Positions 26,753 through 36,830 are shown, numbered from the stretch's first letter. The stretch is DNA of 64,000 nt from CAWUIO01 sp963922455 (GCA_963922455.1 CAWUIO010000001.1:1-64000); one strand, 5' to 3'. The notes: a model not told the origin generated them from the sequence alone. Numbers and translations are program-made.

Positions 26753-28105
26753 CTACGGTGTCTGGTGCGGTATATTTTTTTTCAAGAAAAGCAGGTGCAA
26801 GCCTACATTCAAGGGGTATTCCCGAATGGGAGCGCCTGGGCTATACAAAGACCATACGTGCATTTTAAACTCAGGCCCGACTTGCAGGAGATACTTTTGC
26901 CCTAAAGAAATATTTCTCCCTATACTCAGCGTATAGCCCCCCGACCAAGGCCGGGCCTTTTTCGGCTTTGCTTGTATATCTTCTAAATTGCTATCAAAAT
27001 AGGGGCTAAGGTTGGCATTTTCTTGACTATTAACGCTCAAATTGCTGAAGAATTGATCTCGGTAAACCGAAAAGGTACTTCTTTCGGATAGGGCAAACCG
27101 GTAATTGGCAAAGATGCCCACTTGAAAGTACCACTTCAATTGGTGATCGGGGTCACTGATGCCCACTTGAAGGGGTACTTGAATATTGTGATAGTCTTCT
27201 GAGTAGGTAAATGTGTTTACTTGGAGAAGTTGCGGGTATACCGTATTGATAAAATACTCGTGGTGTCTTCCTCTTTTTTGTTGAAATTGATACGCGAGCC
27301 CCGTAGAGATGCTCAGTTTATCCAGGCCCAATATAAGCCTTAAGCCCATCTCCCAAGCAAAATCAGGAGAGCCATATTGATTTCGGGTACGGGTAAGGGT
27401 GTCGGGGCTAGCTTCAATACGGCCTTGCCAAAGTTGCTTACTGGGCGACATGTGAAGGCCCCAAGCAAACCATTTTTTTAGGGGTTTGCGCACTTTGTGA
27501 TAGGTTTTAAAATTTTCCTTAGCTTCTACGTCCTCGGTTTGGATAGGGTCAGGCGTTACTTCATTTTGCTGGGTACTGTCCGGGCTTTGGGCGAGTAATT
27601 GATCAATGAGGGGACTTTCCCGAGTAAAAATCTTAGCCATTTCACTTAAAAGTTTGGCTGTTTTGATTTGAAAAGTGCCACTTTGCGTATCAAAAAGGGG
27701 AATGATGGGCATGGTTTCGCTTAATGTCCCCAGGGTATCTACCTCGGTTTCCAAGACAAAGTCTAAGTCTTTTTTCTTGACCAAGACGATTTGGTCGTAA
27801 ACCGGAAAGAATTTAACTTGATGGTTTGTAAAAATAAAACTAAGTAGGCTATCCAGACGATAACTGGTCTGAGTGATCGTAATGACTTGGTCTAGGGGTA
27901 TTTGGCTGTTTACATAGGAAAAGTTGATCCGGTATTCCCGGTTCAAAGAGTCCAGTACACCGCCTATTGTTTGGCTTCCCGGAGTTAAAAATACGGGGAT
28001 TTCTAGCTGTTTTTCGGCTAAAGTAGCGGGATCTTGGGCCCATAGGGAGGTAGGGGCCAAGAATAAGAGCAAGCAGGTAATCCGGAAAGTAAATAATCTA
28101 GGCAT
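26753..28105 (-). CDS. STN-domain outer-membrane barrel protein of a FecI/FecR operon
   Basis: Outer-membrane protein of 450 residues. A signal peptide (1-24) precedes an STN domain (about 30-110; TIGGVLDSLNREYRINFSY, then DSLLSFIFTNHQVKFFPVYDQIVLVKK), which in TonB-dependent transducers contacts the FecR anti-sigma factor. A linker (about 110-215) follows, then a predicted small beta-barrel rather than the 22-strand TonB-dependent channel. It is downstream of FecR and the ECF sigma factor on the same strand, 93 bases away. This suggests a surface-signalling receptor that does not import a ligand. The barrel call is based on alternating amphipathic strands and an aromatic-rich C-terminus. Confidence 0.75.
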   Translation of the reverse strand: MPRLFTFRITCLLLFLAPTSLWAQDPATLAEKQLEIPVFLTPGSQTIGGVLDSLNREYRINFSYVNSQIPLDQVITITQTSYRLDSLLSFIFTNHQVKFFPVYDQIVLVKKKDLDFVLETEVDTLGTLSETMPIIPLFDTQSGTFQIKTAKLLSEMAKIFTRESPLIDQLLAQSPDSTQQNEVTPDPIQTEDVEAKENFKTYHKVRKPLKKWFAWGLHMSPSKQLWQGRIEASPDTLTRTRNQYGSPDFAWEMGLRLILGLDKLSISTGLAYQFQQKRGRHHEYFINTVYPQLLQVNTFTYSEDYHNIQVPLQVGISDPDHQLKWYFQVGIFANYRFALSERSTFSVYRDQFFSNLSVNSQENANLSPYFDSNLEDIQAKPKKARPWSGGYTLSIGRNISLGQKYLLQVGPEFKMHVWSLYSPGAPIREYPLNVGLHLLFLKKNIPHQTP

Positions 28106-28198
28106 AGGTACCCGATGGGATAAGAAAATACGGCATTAAAATTATACGATGCCTAGAATAATGCCAAGGATCAAACTGAAATTTCAATACGTATGTAT

Positions 28199-29221
28199 TT
28201 ATTGACAAGCTTCACCCAGTAGTAAATAACCCTCAGGATCTTGGGTATGTTGTATCCCGGCTAGCTTGTCTATCACTTTCAAAATAATATCCAAACGAGG
28301 AGAACTGAAGGTGGCTGTAATTTGACAGTCTAATACTTTAGGGTTTTCCACCCGAATGGACACACCAAAATGATGTTCTAAATCTCCAATAACCTCTCGG
28401 ATAGGGCTGTTCTCAAACTTGATTTCTTGTTCAACCCAAGAAAATGTGTTGATAGAGTTGATGTCCCTTAGGATACCTTTCTGCTCAATTTTGGCTTTTT
28501 CACCCATCTTTAGGGTTTCTACTTTTTGGGGGATTGCGCGGGGGCTCACTTTCACGGTTCCCTCTTTTACCCAAACTTGGTCTGCTTGAGCTTCTTCCTG
28601 GGTCTTTACCAGAAAGGCAGTGCCTACTACTTCAATCCGGGTATTTTTTCCTAGAACTAGGAAAGCATTTTGGGCTTTTCTTACTTCAAAAAAGGCCTCC
28701 CCTTCCAACTGGGCCACTCGTTCCATTAGCTCGGAGCGGCTATATTTGAGCGTGCTACCTTGTTTAAGCCGGATAAGGCTTCCATCAGGCAGGGTGTGCC
28801 AAGTATCTTGGGCTATGGCCGTATAAAGTTGGGGACTTGCTTGGGGAGCGGGGCTAAGCGGAGCCTTGGGTGTGTCCTCTATGCTTGGATCCTCCGGGGT
28901 TTTTTGAGAGAAGGTGTCTTGAGCGCTAAGCGTCTCTTCCTGTAAAATAGGTAGGTTTTGATGGACACTATCTTGTGGGAGTACTTCCTTTTTTTCGGCT
29001 TTTTGCGGCAGCTCATACTGAAAAGCTTCCCAAAAAAACCAAAAAGCTAATAAAATAGCAATAGAAGCAGCTACAGCGGTAAGCCGTAAACTCCTTTGGA
29101 TAGCCCGTGTGCGTTGGCTCCCGGCATAAATGTTCTCAAAAAAATCGGCCGATGGCATAAGTTCTTCCTTTTGGAATCGTTCAGCCAGGGCCTTTTCCAA
29201 TGCCTCTCTTTCTTCTTTCAT
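28199..29221 (-). CDS. FecR-family anti-sigma factor
   Basis: Inner-membrane anti-sigma regulator of 340 residues. A cytoplasmic N-terminus (1-40) binds the sigma factor, one membrane helix follows (LTAVAASIAILLAFWFFWEAF, about 45-65), then a Pro/Glu-rich spacer. The periplasmic FecR domain spans about 135-240 (YTAIAQDTWHTLPDGSLIRLKQGSTLKY is split across its start). A C-terminal DUF4974/secretin-like segment (about 265-335; NSPIREVIGDLEHHFGVSI) is usual in Bacteroidota FecR proteins. The start overlaps the sigma gene stop by four bases (29218-29221). It should relay a signal from the STN-barrel protein encoded next. Confidence 0.9.
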   Translation of the reverse strand: MKEEREALEKALAERFQKEELMPSADFFENIYAGSQRTRAIQRSLRLTAVAASIAILLAFWFFWEAFQYELPQKAEKKEVLPQDSVHQNLPILQEETLSAQDTFSQKTPEDPSIEDTPKAPLSPAPQASPQLYTAIAQDTWHTLPDGSLIRLKQGSTLKYSRSELMERVAQLEGEAFFEVRKAQNAFLVLGKNTRIEVVGTAFLVKTQEEAQADQVWVKEGTVKVSPRAIPQKVETLKMGEKAKIEQKGILRDINSINTFSWVEQEIKFENSPIREVIGDLEHHFGVSIRVENPKVLDCQITATFSSPRLDIILKVIDKLAGIQHTQDPEGYLLLGEACQ

Positions 29222-29769
29222 TGGATAGCTTGTTTATGCGGTTTTAATATTTGAACTAATTTTTTTCGGGCCCGCGTATATTGTGAGCGGGAAGTACTTT
29301 CTTGTATATTCAATAGTTGGGCAATATCTCTATGAGAATACCCCTCGATGGCAAAGAGGTTAAAAACATAGCGGTATTTTTCCGGTAAACTGGCGATGGC
29401 CTCATAGAGTTTCTGGCTGGATATATTCTGTATAACACTAGGTTCGGGCTCGGCAAGATCCTCGGTATATTTGCTGTCGGCCTCTAAGCTTTGGGTTTCC
29501 CGAAGCTTTTTGTTTTTTCGCCAAGCACTCAAAGCGGTATTTACCATAATTCTTTCAATCCATTTCTCCAAAGGAGACTGGGATTTGAATGTATGGATCT
29601 TAGTAAATACTTTAATAAAGCCTTCCTGCAATATATCCTCTGCTTCCATTTGCGAATGAGTATACCTCCTGCAAATAGATAACATTCGAGGAGCATGCTT
29701 CCGGTATATAATTTCTAAAGCATCCCTTTTCCCTTTTTGGGCTTTACGGATTAACTCCTGTTCTTCCAT
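29218..29769 (-). CDS. ECF RNA polymerase sigma factor (FecI-like)
   Basis: Extracytoplasmic-function sigma factor of 183 residues. Region 2 covers about 10-80 (DALEIIYRKHAPRMLSICRR, AEDILQEGFIKVFTKIHTF) and region 4 about 120-175 (LPEKYRYVFNLFAIEGYSH, then the recognition helix region STSRSQYTRARKKL). It is the first gene of a sigma/FecR/STN-barrel operon on the minus strand and is divergent from a giant T9SS protein gene across about 770 bases. It should direct transcription of its own operon and possibly the neighbour; no promoter motif was established. Confidence 0.93.
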   Translation of the reverse strand: MEEQELIRKAQKGKRDALEIIYRKHAPRMLSICRRYTHSQMEAEDILQEGFIKVFTKIHTFKSQSPLEKWIERIMVNTALSAWRKNKKLRETQSLEADSKYTEDLAEPEPSVIQNISSQKLYEAIASLPEKYRYVFNLFAIEGYSHRDIAQLLNIQESTSRSQYTRARKKLVQILKPHKQAIQ

Positions 29770-30542
29770 AAGGAATTATTTCTTGCTATATGATCTCCTT
29801 ATTAGTGAGACGCAAGTCTGGGAATTATGCTGCATCCCAGGCTAATTTTCTCAGACTTTTTTGAAAAAAAACCTATCCAATGGCTGGAAATTGGATTGAA
29901 AATGGGTTTTATTCTCATAAAAAATTGCAAGTCTCAAAATGGGAGGTAAGTTTTTGGGCAAAATCAGAACGTAGAAATACAAATTATACCCCTTCGCGAT
30001 CATAAAGCCAGAAAACTGCTTGTGATGAACGACGCTACTTAGCAGGTTTTTTCTCATTTCAAGTAGTAAATCTAACAAAATATGTACTAAACCCGAACAC
30101 GATAAGCCGTCTACAATTAACGAATTATGGCAGGATATGACGTGATTTATCCATTAAGGGTGCTTCTATTAACAATAAGTGGAATTTGAGAGCGTAAAAT
30201 GCTTTTGTTGATAACATTTTGTAAGCGTATTGATTTTTCCTCAAAATCCGCAAGTTTCTGTCTATTTTGTTTTTTCCTTTCATACCTCGGGATAGCTTTC
30301 TTATGGCACTAACATTTTAGGCCTAAAACCCATATGTATATATAACAATTCAGCATTCTTCTCTAAGACAAAATAAACCCAGCCTAAGAAAGCCACGTGT
30401 TGGTTTTCCTATCCCTGCATAAGTCCCTGGACTTATACCCATCAGCTATTTCATCTTGAATCATTTCTCGACTCTAGTACACACTCTGGTATATGCCTGA
30501 GCCCTCTAGACTATCAAGAAACACGAACTAAAATTTAAAAGT
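29770..30542. other. Long divergent intergenic region with an 8-bp dyad
   Basis: About 770 AT-rich bases between the ECF sigma gene and the giant T9SS gene. A possible 75-codon minus ORF at 29851-30078 has no features of a gene. The only clear symmetry is ATAAGTCC-CT-GGACTTAT at 30419-30436, a perfect 8-bp dyad about 107 bases before the giant gene, which could be an operator. No RNA gene or structured element copy was seen. Confidence 0.5.
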
Positions 30543-33500
30543 ATGTTCTCTCAAAATGTAGCGAAAGCTTTACTCATCTTTCTCTTGACCCTGCCTGGAT
30601 GGTCCTTGGCCCAGGCACAAACCCCGGGGGGCGTTACCGCTAGCCCGATGATTTGGTTTAAAGCCAATGCTGGAGTTAGCCAGGGCACAGGTGTGAGCAC
30701 CTGGGCCGATCAAGGAAGCTCCTTCAATGCTGTCCAGAACACAAGCACCCGCCAGCCTGGATTCTTATCTGAGTCTATCAATTTCAACCCGACGATTGTT
30801 ATGGATGGAGTTGATGATTATTTAGCCGTCCAAAACATCAGCTACAACGATGTCAATGAGGTAGAAAACTTGGTGATTTTCACCGTTTTCAAAACGGATG
30901 TTTTTGACGTAGGACGTTTTGACAACTGGTCATTCATTGATTTTGACCGAAGCGAATACTACAACTTTTACGTACGGGGTGACAATGGCCGGATGACCTT
31001 TTCCTGGTCAACGCACGACGGGACCAGTTCCCGAACCTTTGATAATGATGGAAATACCGATGGATTAAATGATAACCGCCCCCACTTAGGCGTGGCTATT
31101 TTTGACGCAAACGAAGTGCAAGATACCAAAGTACGGGTGGACGGTCGGGAAGACTACTCCATTGACCGCGTAGCTAATGGAGTTTGGTTAGGCACCGGTA
31201 ACCACACACGCTACGGTTTTGTAGGAGATGGCTCGGAGGCTACAACCTTCAATGGCAGTCGAAATAACCATTACCACAATGGAGAAATCGCAGAAATAAT
31301 TGTTTTTCAAGATGTGGCCGTCAGTGCCGCCGATATTGAGCAAGTAGAAAGCTACCTGGCAATCAAATACGGATTGAGCATTGAACACAATTTGACGGCT
31401 TCTAATAATAGCCTACTTTGGGATTACACAACTAACGCCGCTTATAATTCCAACCTCTTAGGGATCGGAAGGGATGATAATAGCGGTTTGGATCAAGTAA
31501 AATCTATCAATAGTAATTTTGATGCCGCCTTGATACTAGATCAAGGAAGCAGCTTCGGGGTGGATCAAACCTTCTTAATTGCCGGTTCAAATGGATCGGC
31601 TGGTTTGATTGACAGTAATTTGCCTCCCGGCTATTATAACCGCAGTTCACGGGTTTGGCGCGTGGAAGAAACGGGGACTACCTCCAATACTACCCTCAGT
31701 TTCTTGCTGAGTGAAATGGGTATACCCAATACAGGCTTAGTGAGTGATTATGCCTTGATTTATAATGATGCCGATGCCGATTTTACCTCTGGTGCCAGTG
31801 TAGAGACCAATGCTACTTTGAATGGAGATACGCTTACCTTTACCGGGATAGACCTAAATTCTGGCTATGTTTCCTTAGCTGCCTTTGTGATTCCTCCCCT
31901 TGGCGTACACGGAAACCTTGCTATGTGGTACCGGGCCGACACCGGAGTAAACACCTCAGGTAATTCGGTCACCCAGTGGACAGATCAGAGTGAAAACCCT
32001 TTCTCTGGCATTCAGTCTACTTCCGCCAGTCAACCTACTCTCCTTTCCGAATCGTTCAACTTTCACCCGTCCATCTCTTTTGACGGAACGGATGATTACT
32101 TAGCTATTGAAGATATCAATTATAGCGCTGCGGGCGAAATCGAAAACTTGGTTGTATTCACGGTCTACAAATCTGATTACAGAGGTTGTAATGGTAGTGA
32201 CAACTGGGGGTTTTTAGACTTTGATGCAAGTGATTATTTTAACTTTTACGTAAGAGGAGATGATGGCCGTCTAGGATTTTCTAATACAGCCGATAATGCA
32301 ACTTCTTTCAATCATTACGGACAAACCCGAGGGTTGAATGATAGCCGGCCCCACTTAGGAGTGGCCATCTATCAAAACGCCGAAACATATGATACGAAAA
32401 TCCGCTTAGATGGACGCACCGATATATCCATTGACGCTACCAGTAATGGTACTTTTATAGGAAGAGGGGCTGACCCCCGTTACGGCTTTATTGGTGCCAA
32501 TTCAGAGGCATTCGTTTTTAATGGCTACCGGGGTAACGAGGCCGACGGATATTACCGGGGAGATATTGCCGAGATCATTTACTATCAAAATCAAACCCCA
32601 GATAGTGTTGATATTGAAAAAATTGAAAGCTACCTGGCTATCAAATATGGAGTAAGCCTTCAGCACAACTACCTCGCTTCCAACGAAACCCTGATTTGGA
32701 ATTATACAACGGCTTTGGCCTATTCCCAAAACATCCTTGGAGTAGGACGAGACGATATTTCGGGCCTCGATCAACGCAAGTCTATGAGTTCACAGGTTGG
32801 GGCTACCCTCGTCTTAGAACACCCTGCGGCTTTTAATACCGATCAAAATTTCCTCATTTTAGGGGATAACGGCCTTCGGGGTTTTACCCCAAGTGGGGGT
32901 AGCTTTAGTAACCAAAGCAATAAGGTCTGGTGGGCCGATGAAACCGGCAACGTATCTGGATTTACCCTTAAATTCCTAATGGAAGACCTGGATCTACTTA
33001 ATTCAGGTTCCGCTTCAGATTATGCCCTAGCCTACAACGATGCCGATGGAAACTTCAACTCAGGGGCAACCTTGGCTACGAGTGGAACAATTGATGGAGA
33101 CACCCTAATTTTCACTGGGATAGACTTAAATGATGGGTATTTTACACTTTTAAGTAACACCGGGGCCGCAACAACTACTCTTCCCCAGGCCCAAATCCAG
33201 TTTGACGCTGGTCAAGGGCTTACTTTATCGGGTAATGAAGTTACCCAATGGAATGATCAAGGCTTGGGGACTAACCACGCAGTACAAAGCAGCGCACCAA
33301 ACCGACCTACGGTACTGCCAAACGAGGCGAATTTTAACCCCGTCGTATCTTTTGACGGGAGCACTAGTTACTTGGCGATGCAAAACCAAAACCTAAATGC
33401 CTCGGGTGTCATACAGGATATGACGGTATTTACGGTATTCAAAACGGCCCTTACAGGTTGTATCCATGATAACTTATCCTTGCTAGACTTTGACCGTAAT

Positions 33501-36287
33501 GAATATTTTAGCTTCTATATGCGGGGTGACGGCCGCCTAGCTTACTCGAATACTAACCAAAATGGCCAAGTACAAGACAATTATGGAAATAGCACAGGCA
33601 TTAATGATAATCGCTTCCACTTGGGCACCGCTTCTTATGACGGAAATGCTACCCTCGACACGCGTATCTGGGTAGATGGGCTATTAGACCTCAATCAAGA
33701 CCGCTTTCAAACCGGAGTGTATTTAGGAACGGGCAATAGCCGCTACGGATTTATCGGGGATGCCTCAAAGGCCGACGTGTTCAACGGAAACCGCGCAGAA
33801 AAATATTTCCAAGGAGAAATAGCCGAAGTAATCTACTATCAAAATCAGTCACTCACCGATACCGATATTCAAAAAATAGAATCTTACTTAGGTATAAAGT
33901 ACGGGCTAAGCTTAAACCATGATTACGTAGCCTTCTCAGGGACGGTGCTTTGGGACGTGGATGCTGTGCCGGCCTACTCACAAAATATAGTAGGGATTGG
34001 GAGAGATGACCAATTAAACCTATATCAAGGGAAGTCAATCAGTTCGGAGGCAAATGCCGCTTTGATCCTAGAACAAACTACCGCCTTCAGTAATGACGAG
34101 GAGGTACTTATCGCGGCCAGCAATGCCCAGTATGGAGCTAATTATGACATTTCTTCCGTGGGCTTTAATTACATCAGTAACCGTGTGTGGAGACTAGATG
34201 AAACGGGAACAGTTACTAATACCCGGGTTGCCATCCTGTTAAACAGATCTGGAATACCCAATTCTGGGCAAGCCTCCGATTATAGCTTATTATACAATGA
34301 TGCCGATGCCGATTTTTCAGCCGGATTTGCCAGTGCTTCCCCAAGCAGTATCAACGGTGATACCCTTTTCTTTGATGGACTGGACTTGAATGATGGGTAT
34401 ATGGCCATTGCCTCCAATGCCCCTCTACCCTTTGGAGTAACTGCCAATATGGTGATGTGGCTCAAAGGGAACGAAGGCCTAAGCTTAAACGCCAACCAAG
34501 TAAACACTTGGGAAGATCAAGCTACGCAATCCCACAATGGGGTTCAAAGTAATAATAGTAACCGCCCTACAGTTGTTAACAACGCAATTAACGGTAACCC
34601 TTCCTTGTCTTTTGACGGGAGCGACGATTACTTGGCCTTAGAAAATATTTCCTATACCCAACGTGGCGAAATAGAAAACCTGACTGTTTTTACCATCTTC
34701 AAAACCGACTTTAATACGGGTAGCGAGCATTCCAACTGGGCCTTCCTGGACTTTGACCGAAGTGAAAATTTTAACTTCTATGTCAGAGGTGATAATGGTG
34801 CCCTGGGCTTTTCCACGATGCCTGGCTCAGGTTCACTGGCTGATAACTACGGAAACATCACGGGACTTAATGATAATCAAGCCCACCTAGGGGTCGCTAT
34901 CTACCGGGGAGATTCTCTCATAGATACCCGCTTACGTGTAGACGGACAGGAGGATGTTAACCAAGATAATTATGGTACAGGCGTTTACCTCGGCCGAGGG
35001 AATAGTCCCCGCTACGGTTTTGTAGGGGATGGTTCAGAAGCCACTACCTTCAACGGTAGCCGTAACAATACCCATTACGATGGAGAAATCGCAGAGATCA
35101 TTTACTACCAAAACGATAACTTGTCCAATTCCGAAATCCAAAGGATTGAATCCTATTTGGCTATCAAATACGGACTTACGCTCAACAATGACTACCAGGA
35201 TTGTACGGGCACGGTAATCTGGGACATCAATCAAGACAGCCAGTTCAATAATAATATAGTCGGTATTGGTAGAGATGATGTGAGCGTCCTAAACCAAAAA
35301 CAAAGCCAACACGCAAACGACATCTTGGCCATTGGTTTGAACAGTATTGCCAGCGACAATGCAAGTAATTCCGGAAGCTTCACTAGCGACCGCTCCTTTT
35401 TTATGTGGGGACATAATGGCGAACAAGCCTCCAGCACCGATTTGGGCAACTCACCCTCCGGCATTCAATCGCGTCTAGACCGGGTATGGTTGGCCCAAGA
35501 GACTGGTAATGTTGGTGCCGTACGTATTCAGATGAATGCTAGCGATATTGAAGGCCCAACGGGTCCGGGGAGTAATAACTTGTTCCACGCCCGTTTAATT
35601 GTGGATGCCGATGGCGATTTCACCAGCGGAGCCACCATTGTAACGCCTACCGTTTTTGACAACACCACCAACTTGGTTGAATTTGATTTTGACTTTGAAG
35701 CTAGCAGTGGGTTTTACTTCACTTTGGGTAGTGTCAACTCCGTAAGTACCCCACTGCCTATCGAGTTACTGGCTTTTGATGCCCAAGTAGTGGAAAAAAG
35801 CAAAGTAGCACTTACTTGGTCTTCTGCTCAGGAAATCAATTTTAGTCACTATGAAGTAGAACGCTCCCCGGATGGTCAAGCCTGGGAACAGCTACACGTA
35901 AAGCAACCCGTGCAGGATCTAAATTTCCCTCGGGCTTACCAATACTTAGACCTACAACCGTATAGCGGGGTAAATTATTATCGCTTGAAGGCCGTAGATT
36001 TGGATGATACCTTTGCTTATAGCAATATTGTTATCGCATCATTAGAGCTAGCCAGTTTAGACGTGAGTGTATACCCCAATCCTAGCCAAGATGTCGTTCA
36101 TATCCAATCTAGTCCAGAAGAGCTATCAACATTAAGAGTATTTTCAACGCAGGGGCAAGAAGTAACCGGTAAGTTGATCTGGCGAGAACTTGAAGAAGGG
36201 CACTGGCAATTTGATATGCGGTCCCTACCCTTGGGCACGTATGCCTTACAAACGCGGACCCATCGCATCCAAATTCAAAAGAAATAA
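30543..36287 (+). CDS. Giant T9SS-secreted protein with four tandem LamG/DUF8202-like modules
   Basis: Secreted protein of 1914 residues. A signal peptide (1-26) is followed by four homologous modules of about 420 residues starting near 27, 454, 880 and 1296. Each module has a concanavalin/LamG-like half (W(F/Y)KANxG-type start, FDGxDDYLA, RYGF(V/I)G, GEIAEII) and a DUF8202-like half (LAIKYGLSL, IxGIGRDD). A linker with PLPIELLAFDAQ and a fibronectin-like segment precedes the type IX sorting domain (SVYPNPSQDVVHIQSS, from about 1840), so the protein should be exported by T9SS and held on the surface or released. Modules 1 and 4 share identical 14-residue stretches but differ at codon third positions, so the duplication is old. 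An adhesin role is inferred. Confidence 0.88.
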   Translation: MFSQNVAKALLIFLLTLPGWSLAQAQTPGGVTASPMIWFKANAGVSQGTGVSTWADQGSSFNAVQNTSTRQPGFLSESINFNPTIVMDGVDDYLAVQNISYNDVNEVENLVIFTVFKTDVFDVGRFDNWSFIDFDRSEYYNFYVRGDNGRMTFSWSTHDGTSSRTFDNDGNTDGLNDNRPHLGVAIFDANEVQDTKVRVDGREDYSIDRVANGVWLGTGNHTRYGFVGDGSEATTFNGSRNNHYHNGEIAEIIVFQDVAVSAADIEQVESYLAIKYGLSIEHNLTASNNSLLWDYTTNAAYNSNLLGIGRDDNSGLDQVKSINSNFDAALILDQGSSFGVDQTFLIAGSNGSAGLIDSNLPPGYYNRSSRVWRVEETGTTSNTTLSFLLSEMGIPNTGLVSDYALIYNDADADFTSGASVETNATLNGDTLTFTGIDLNSGYVSLAAFVIPPLGVHGNLAMWYRADTGVNTSGNSVTQWTDQSENPFSGIQSTSASQPTLLSESFNFHPSISFDGTDDYLAIEDINYSAAGEIENLVVFTVYKSDYRGCNGSDNWGFLDFDASDYFNFYVRGDDGRLGFSNTADNATSFNHYGQTRGLNDSRPHLGVAIYQNAETYDTKIRLDGRTDISIDATSNGTFIGRGADPRYGFIGANSEAFVFNGYRGNEADGYYRGDIAEIIYYQNQTPDSVDIEKIESYLAIKYGVSLQHNYLASNETLIWNYTTALAYSQNILGVGRDDISGLDQRKSMSSQVGATLVLEHPAAFNTDQNFLILGDNGLRGFTPSGGSFSNQSNKVWWADETGNVSGFTLKFLMEDLDLLNSGSASDYALAYNDADGNFNSGATLATSGTIDGDTLIFTGIDLNDGYFTLLSNTGAATTTLPQAQIQFDAGQGLTLSGNEVTQWNDQGLGTNHAVQSSAPNRPTVLPNEANFNPVVSFDGSTSYLAMQNQNLNASGVIQDMTVFTVFKTALTGCIHDNLSLLDFDRNEYFSFYMRGDGRLAYSNTNQNGQVQDNYGNSTGINDNRFHLGTASYDGNATLDTRIWVDGLLDLNQDRFQTGVYLGTGNSRYGFIGDASKADVFNGNRAEKYFQGEIAEVIYYQNQSLTDTDIQKIESYLGIKYGLSLNHDYVAFSGTVLWDVDAVPAYSQNIVGIGRDDQLNLYQGKSISSEANAALILEQTTAFSNDEEVLIAASNAQYGANYDISSVGFNYISNRVWRLDETGTVTNTRVAILLNRSGIPNSGQASDYSLLYNDADADFSAGFASASPSSINGDTLFFDGLDLNDGYMAIASNAPLPFGVTANMVMWLKGNEGLSLNANQVNTWEDQATQSHNGVQSNNSNRPTVVNNAINGNPSLSFDGSDDYLALENISYTQRGEIENLTVFTIFKTDFNTGSEHSNWAFLDFDRSENFNFYVRGDNGALGFSTMPGSGSLADNYGNITGLNDNQAHLGVAIYRGDSLIDTRLRVDGQEDVNQDNYGTGVYLGRGNSPRYGFVGDGSEATTFNGSRNNTHYDGEIAEIIYYQNDNLSNSEIQRIESYLAIKYGLTLNNDYQDCTGTVIWDINQDSQFNNNIVGIGRDDVSVLNQKQSQHANDILAIGLNSIASDNASNSGSFTSDRSFFMWGHNGEQASSTDLGNSPSGIQSRLDRVWLAQETGNVGAVRIQMNASDIEGPTGPGSNNLFHARLIVDADGDFTSGATIVTPTVFDNTTNLVEFDFDFEASSGFYFTLGSVNSVSTPLPIELLAFDAQVVEKSKVALTWSSAQEINFSHYEVERSPDGQAWEQLHVKQPVQDLNFPRAYQYLDLQPYSGVNYYRLKAVDLDDTFAYSNIVIASLELASLDVSVYPNPSQDVVHIQSSPEELSTLRVFSTQGQEVTGKLIWRELEEGHWQFDMRSLPLGTYALQTRTHRIQIQKK

Positions 36288-36329
36288 AGAAGGTAGAAAT
36301 TAATTCGTGTTTGTCAATTTCTATGCATA

Positions 36330-36363
36330 AAAACCTGTTGGCATTGCCGATGGGTTTTTTTTT
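36330..36363 (+). terminator. Rho-independent terminator of the giant T9SS gene
   Basis: AAAACCTGTTGGC and GCCGATGGGTTTT form a 13-bp stem (three G-U pairs) around an ATT loop and run into a T tract. It lies 43 bases after the stop. Confidence 0.8.
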
Positions 36364-36411
36364 ATTTGAATCGTTCCATACTGCCGTCGCCATAACTTTT
36401 TATGACCTCAC

Positions 36412-36666
36412 TTATATATACATGGTAGCCCTCATACCATTTTTTATATTGCTTTTTAGCTTCGAAGTACCTAGGGCAAATGTATTTAATGATTCCAAGT
36501 TGTCCCAATAATATATGGCATTCACTTCCTCCCCCGATTTGGAGTACCACGATTCAGATCCACGATAACCAGGCTGCAATTCGGCGGCAGCTTCGATAAG
36601 GGCATTTAAGCGACGAAATTCGGCGTCATATTCTCCCGGTTTGCACAAAAAGTGTATTGTATACAT
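36412..36666 (-). CDS. Antibiotic biosynthesis monooxygenase-like small protein
   Basis: An 84-residue protein with the layout of the ABM/dimeric alpha-beta barrel family: MYTIHFLCKPG first strand, a helix (EFRRLNALIEAAAEL), QPGYRGSESWYSK, then NAIYYWDNLESLNTFA. Members act as small cofactor-free oxygenases, heme-degrading enzymes or unknown detoxifiers; nothing identifies the substrate here. The ATG at 36666 is chosen because the longer frame to 36735 would run back into structured element copy 9. It is a single gene on the minus strand, convergent with the giant T9SS gene. Confidence 0.7.
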   Translation of the reverse strand: MYTIHFLCKPGEYDAEFRRLNALIEAAAELQPGYRGSESWYSKSGEEVNAIYYWDNLESLNTFALGTSKLKSNIKNGMRATMYI

Positions 36667-36699
36667 GGTGTATAGCCTTAAATTTAAATAAAACAATCT

Positions 36700-36830
36700 G
36701 GGGCTTCCCCCGCGGTTATCATGGGGGCTTAGCATAAAACATTTTGGGGCCGCGGGGTCGGGCTCTCACTACTCGCTGCCTTTCCCCACATCCCCTCACG
36801 AGCTCAAACATGCCGTTCCATCCCTAAGCC
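36700..36830 (+). repeat. Structured intergenic element, copy 9 (T type, forward)
   Basis: Begins GGGGCTTCCCCCGCGG and ends ATCCCTAAGCC (closing pair GGCTT/AAGCC). The internal stem pairs CCCCGCGG with CCGCGGGG. The conserved box reads TCGGGCTCTCACTACTCGC. It lies between divergent genes. Confidence 0.9.

Noticed and set aside
29851..30078. Minus-strand 75-residue ORF between ECF sigma and giant gene
   Set aside because: AT-rich, no ribosome-binding site or family resemblance, and located in a probable promoter region.
36667..36735. N-terminal extension of the ABM-like protein
   Set aside because: It runs into structured element copy 9; the ATG at 36666 gives a family-like start.
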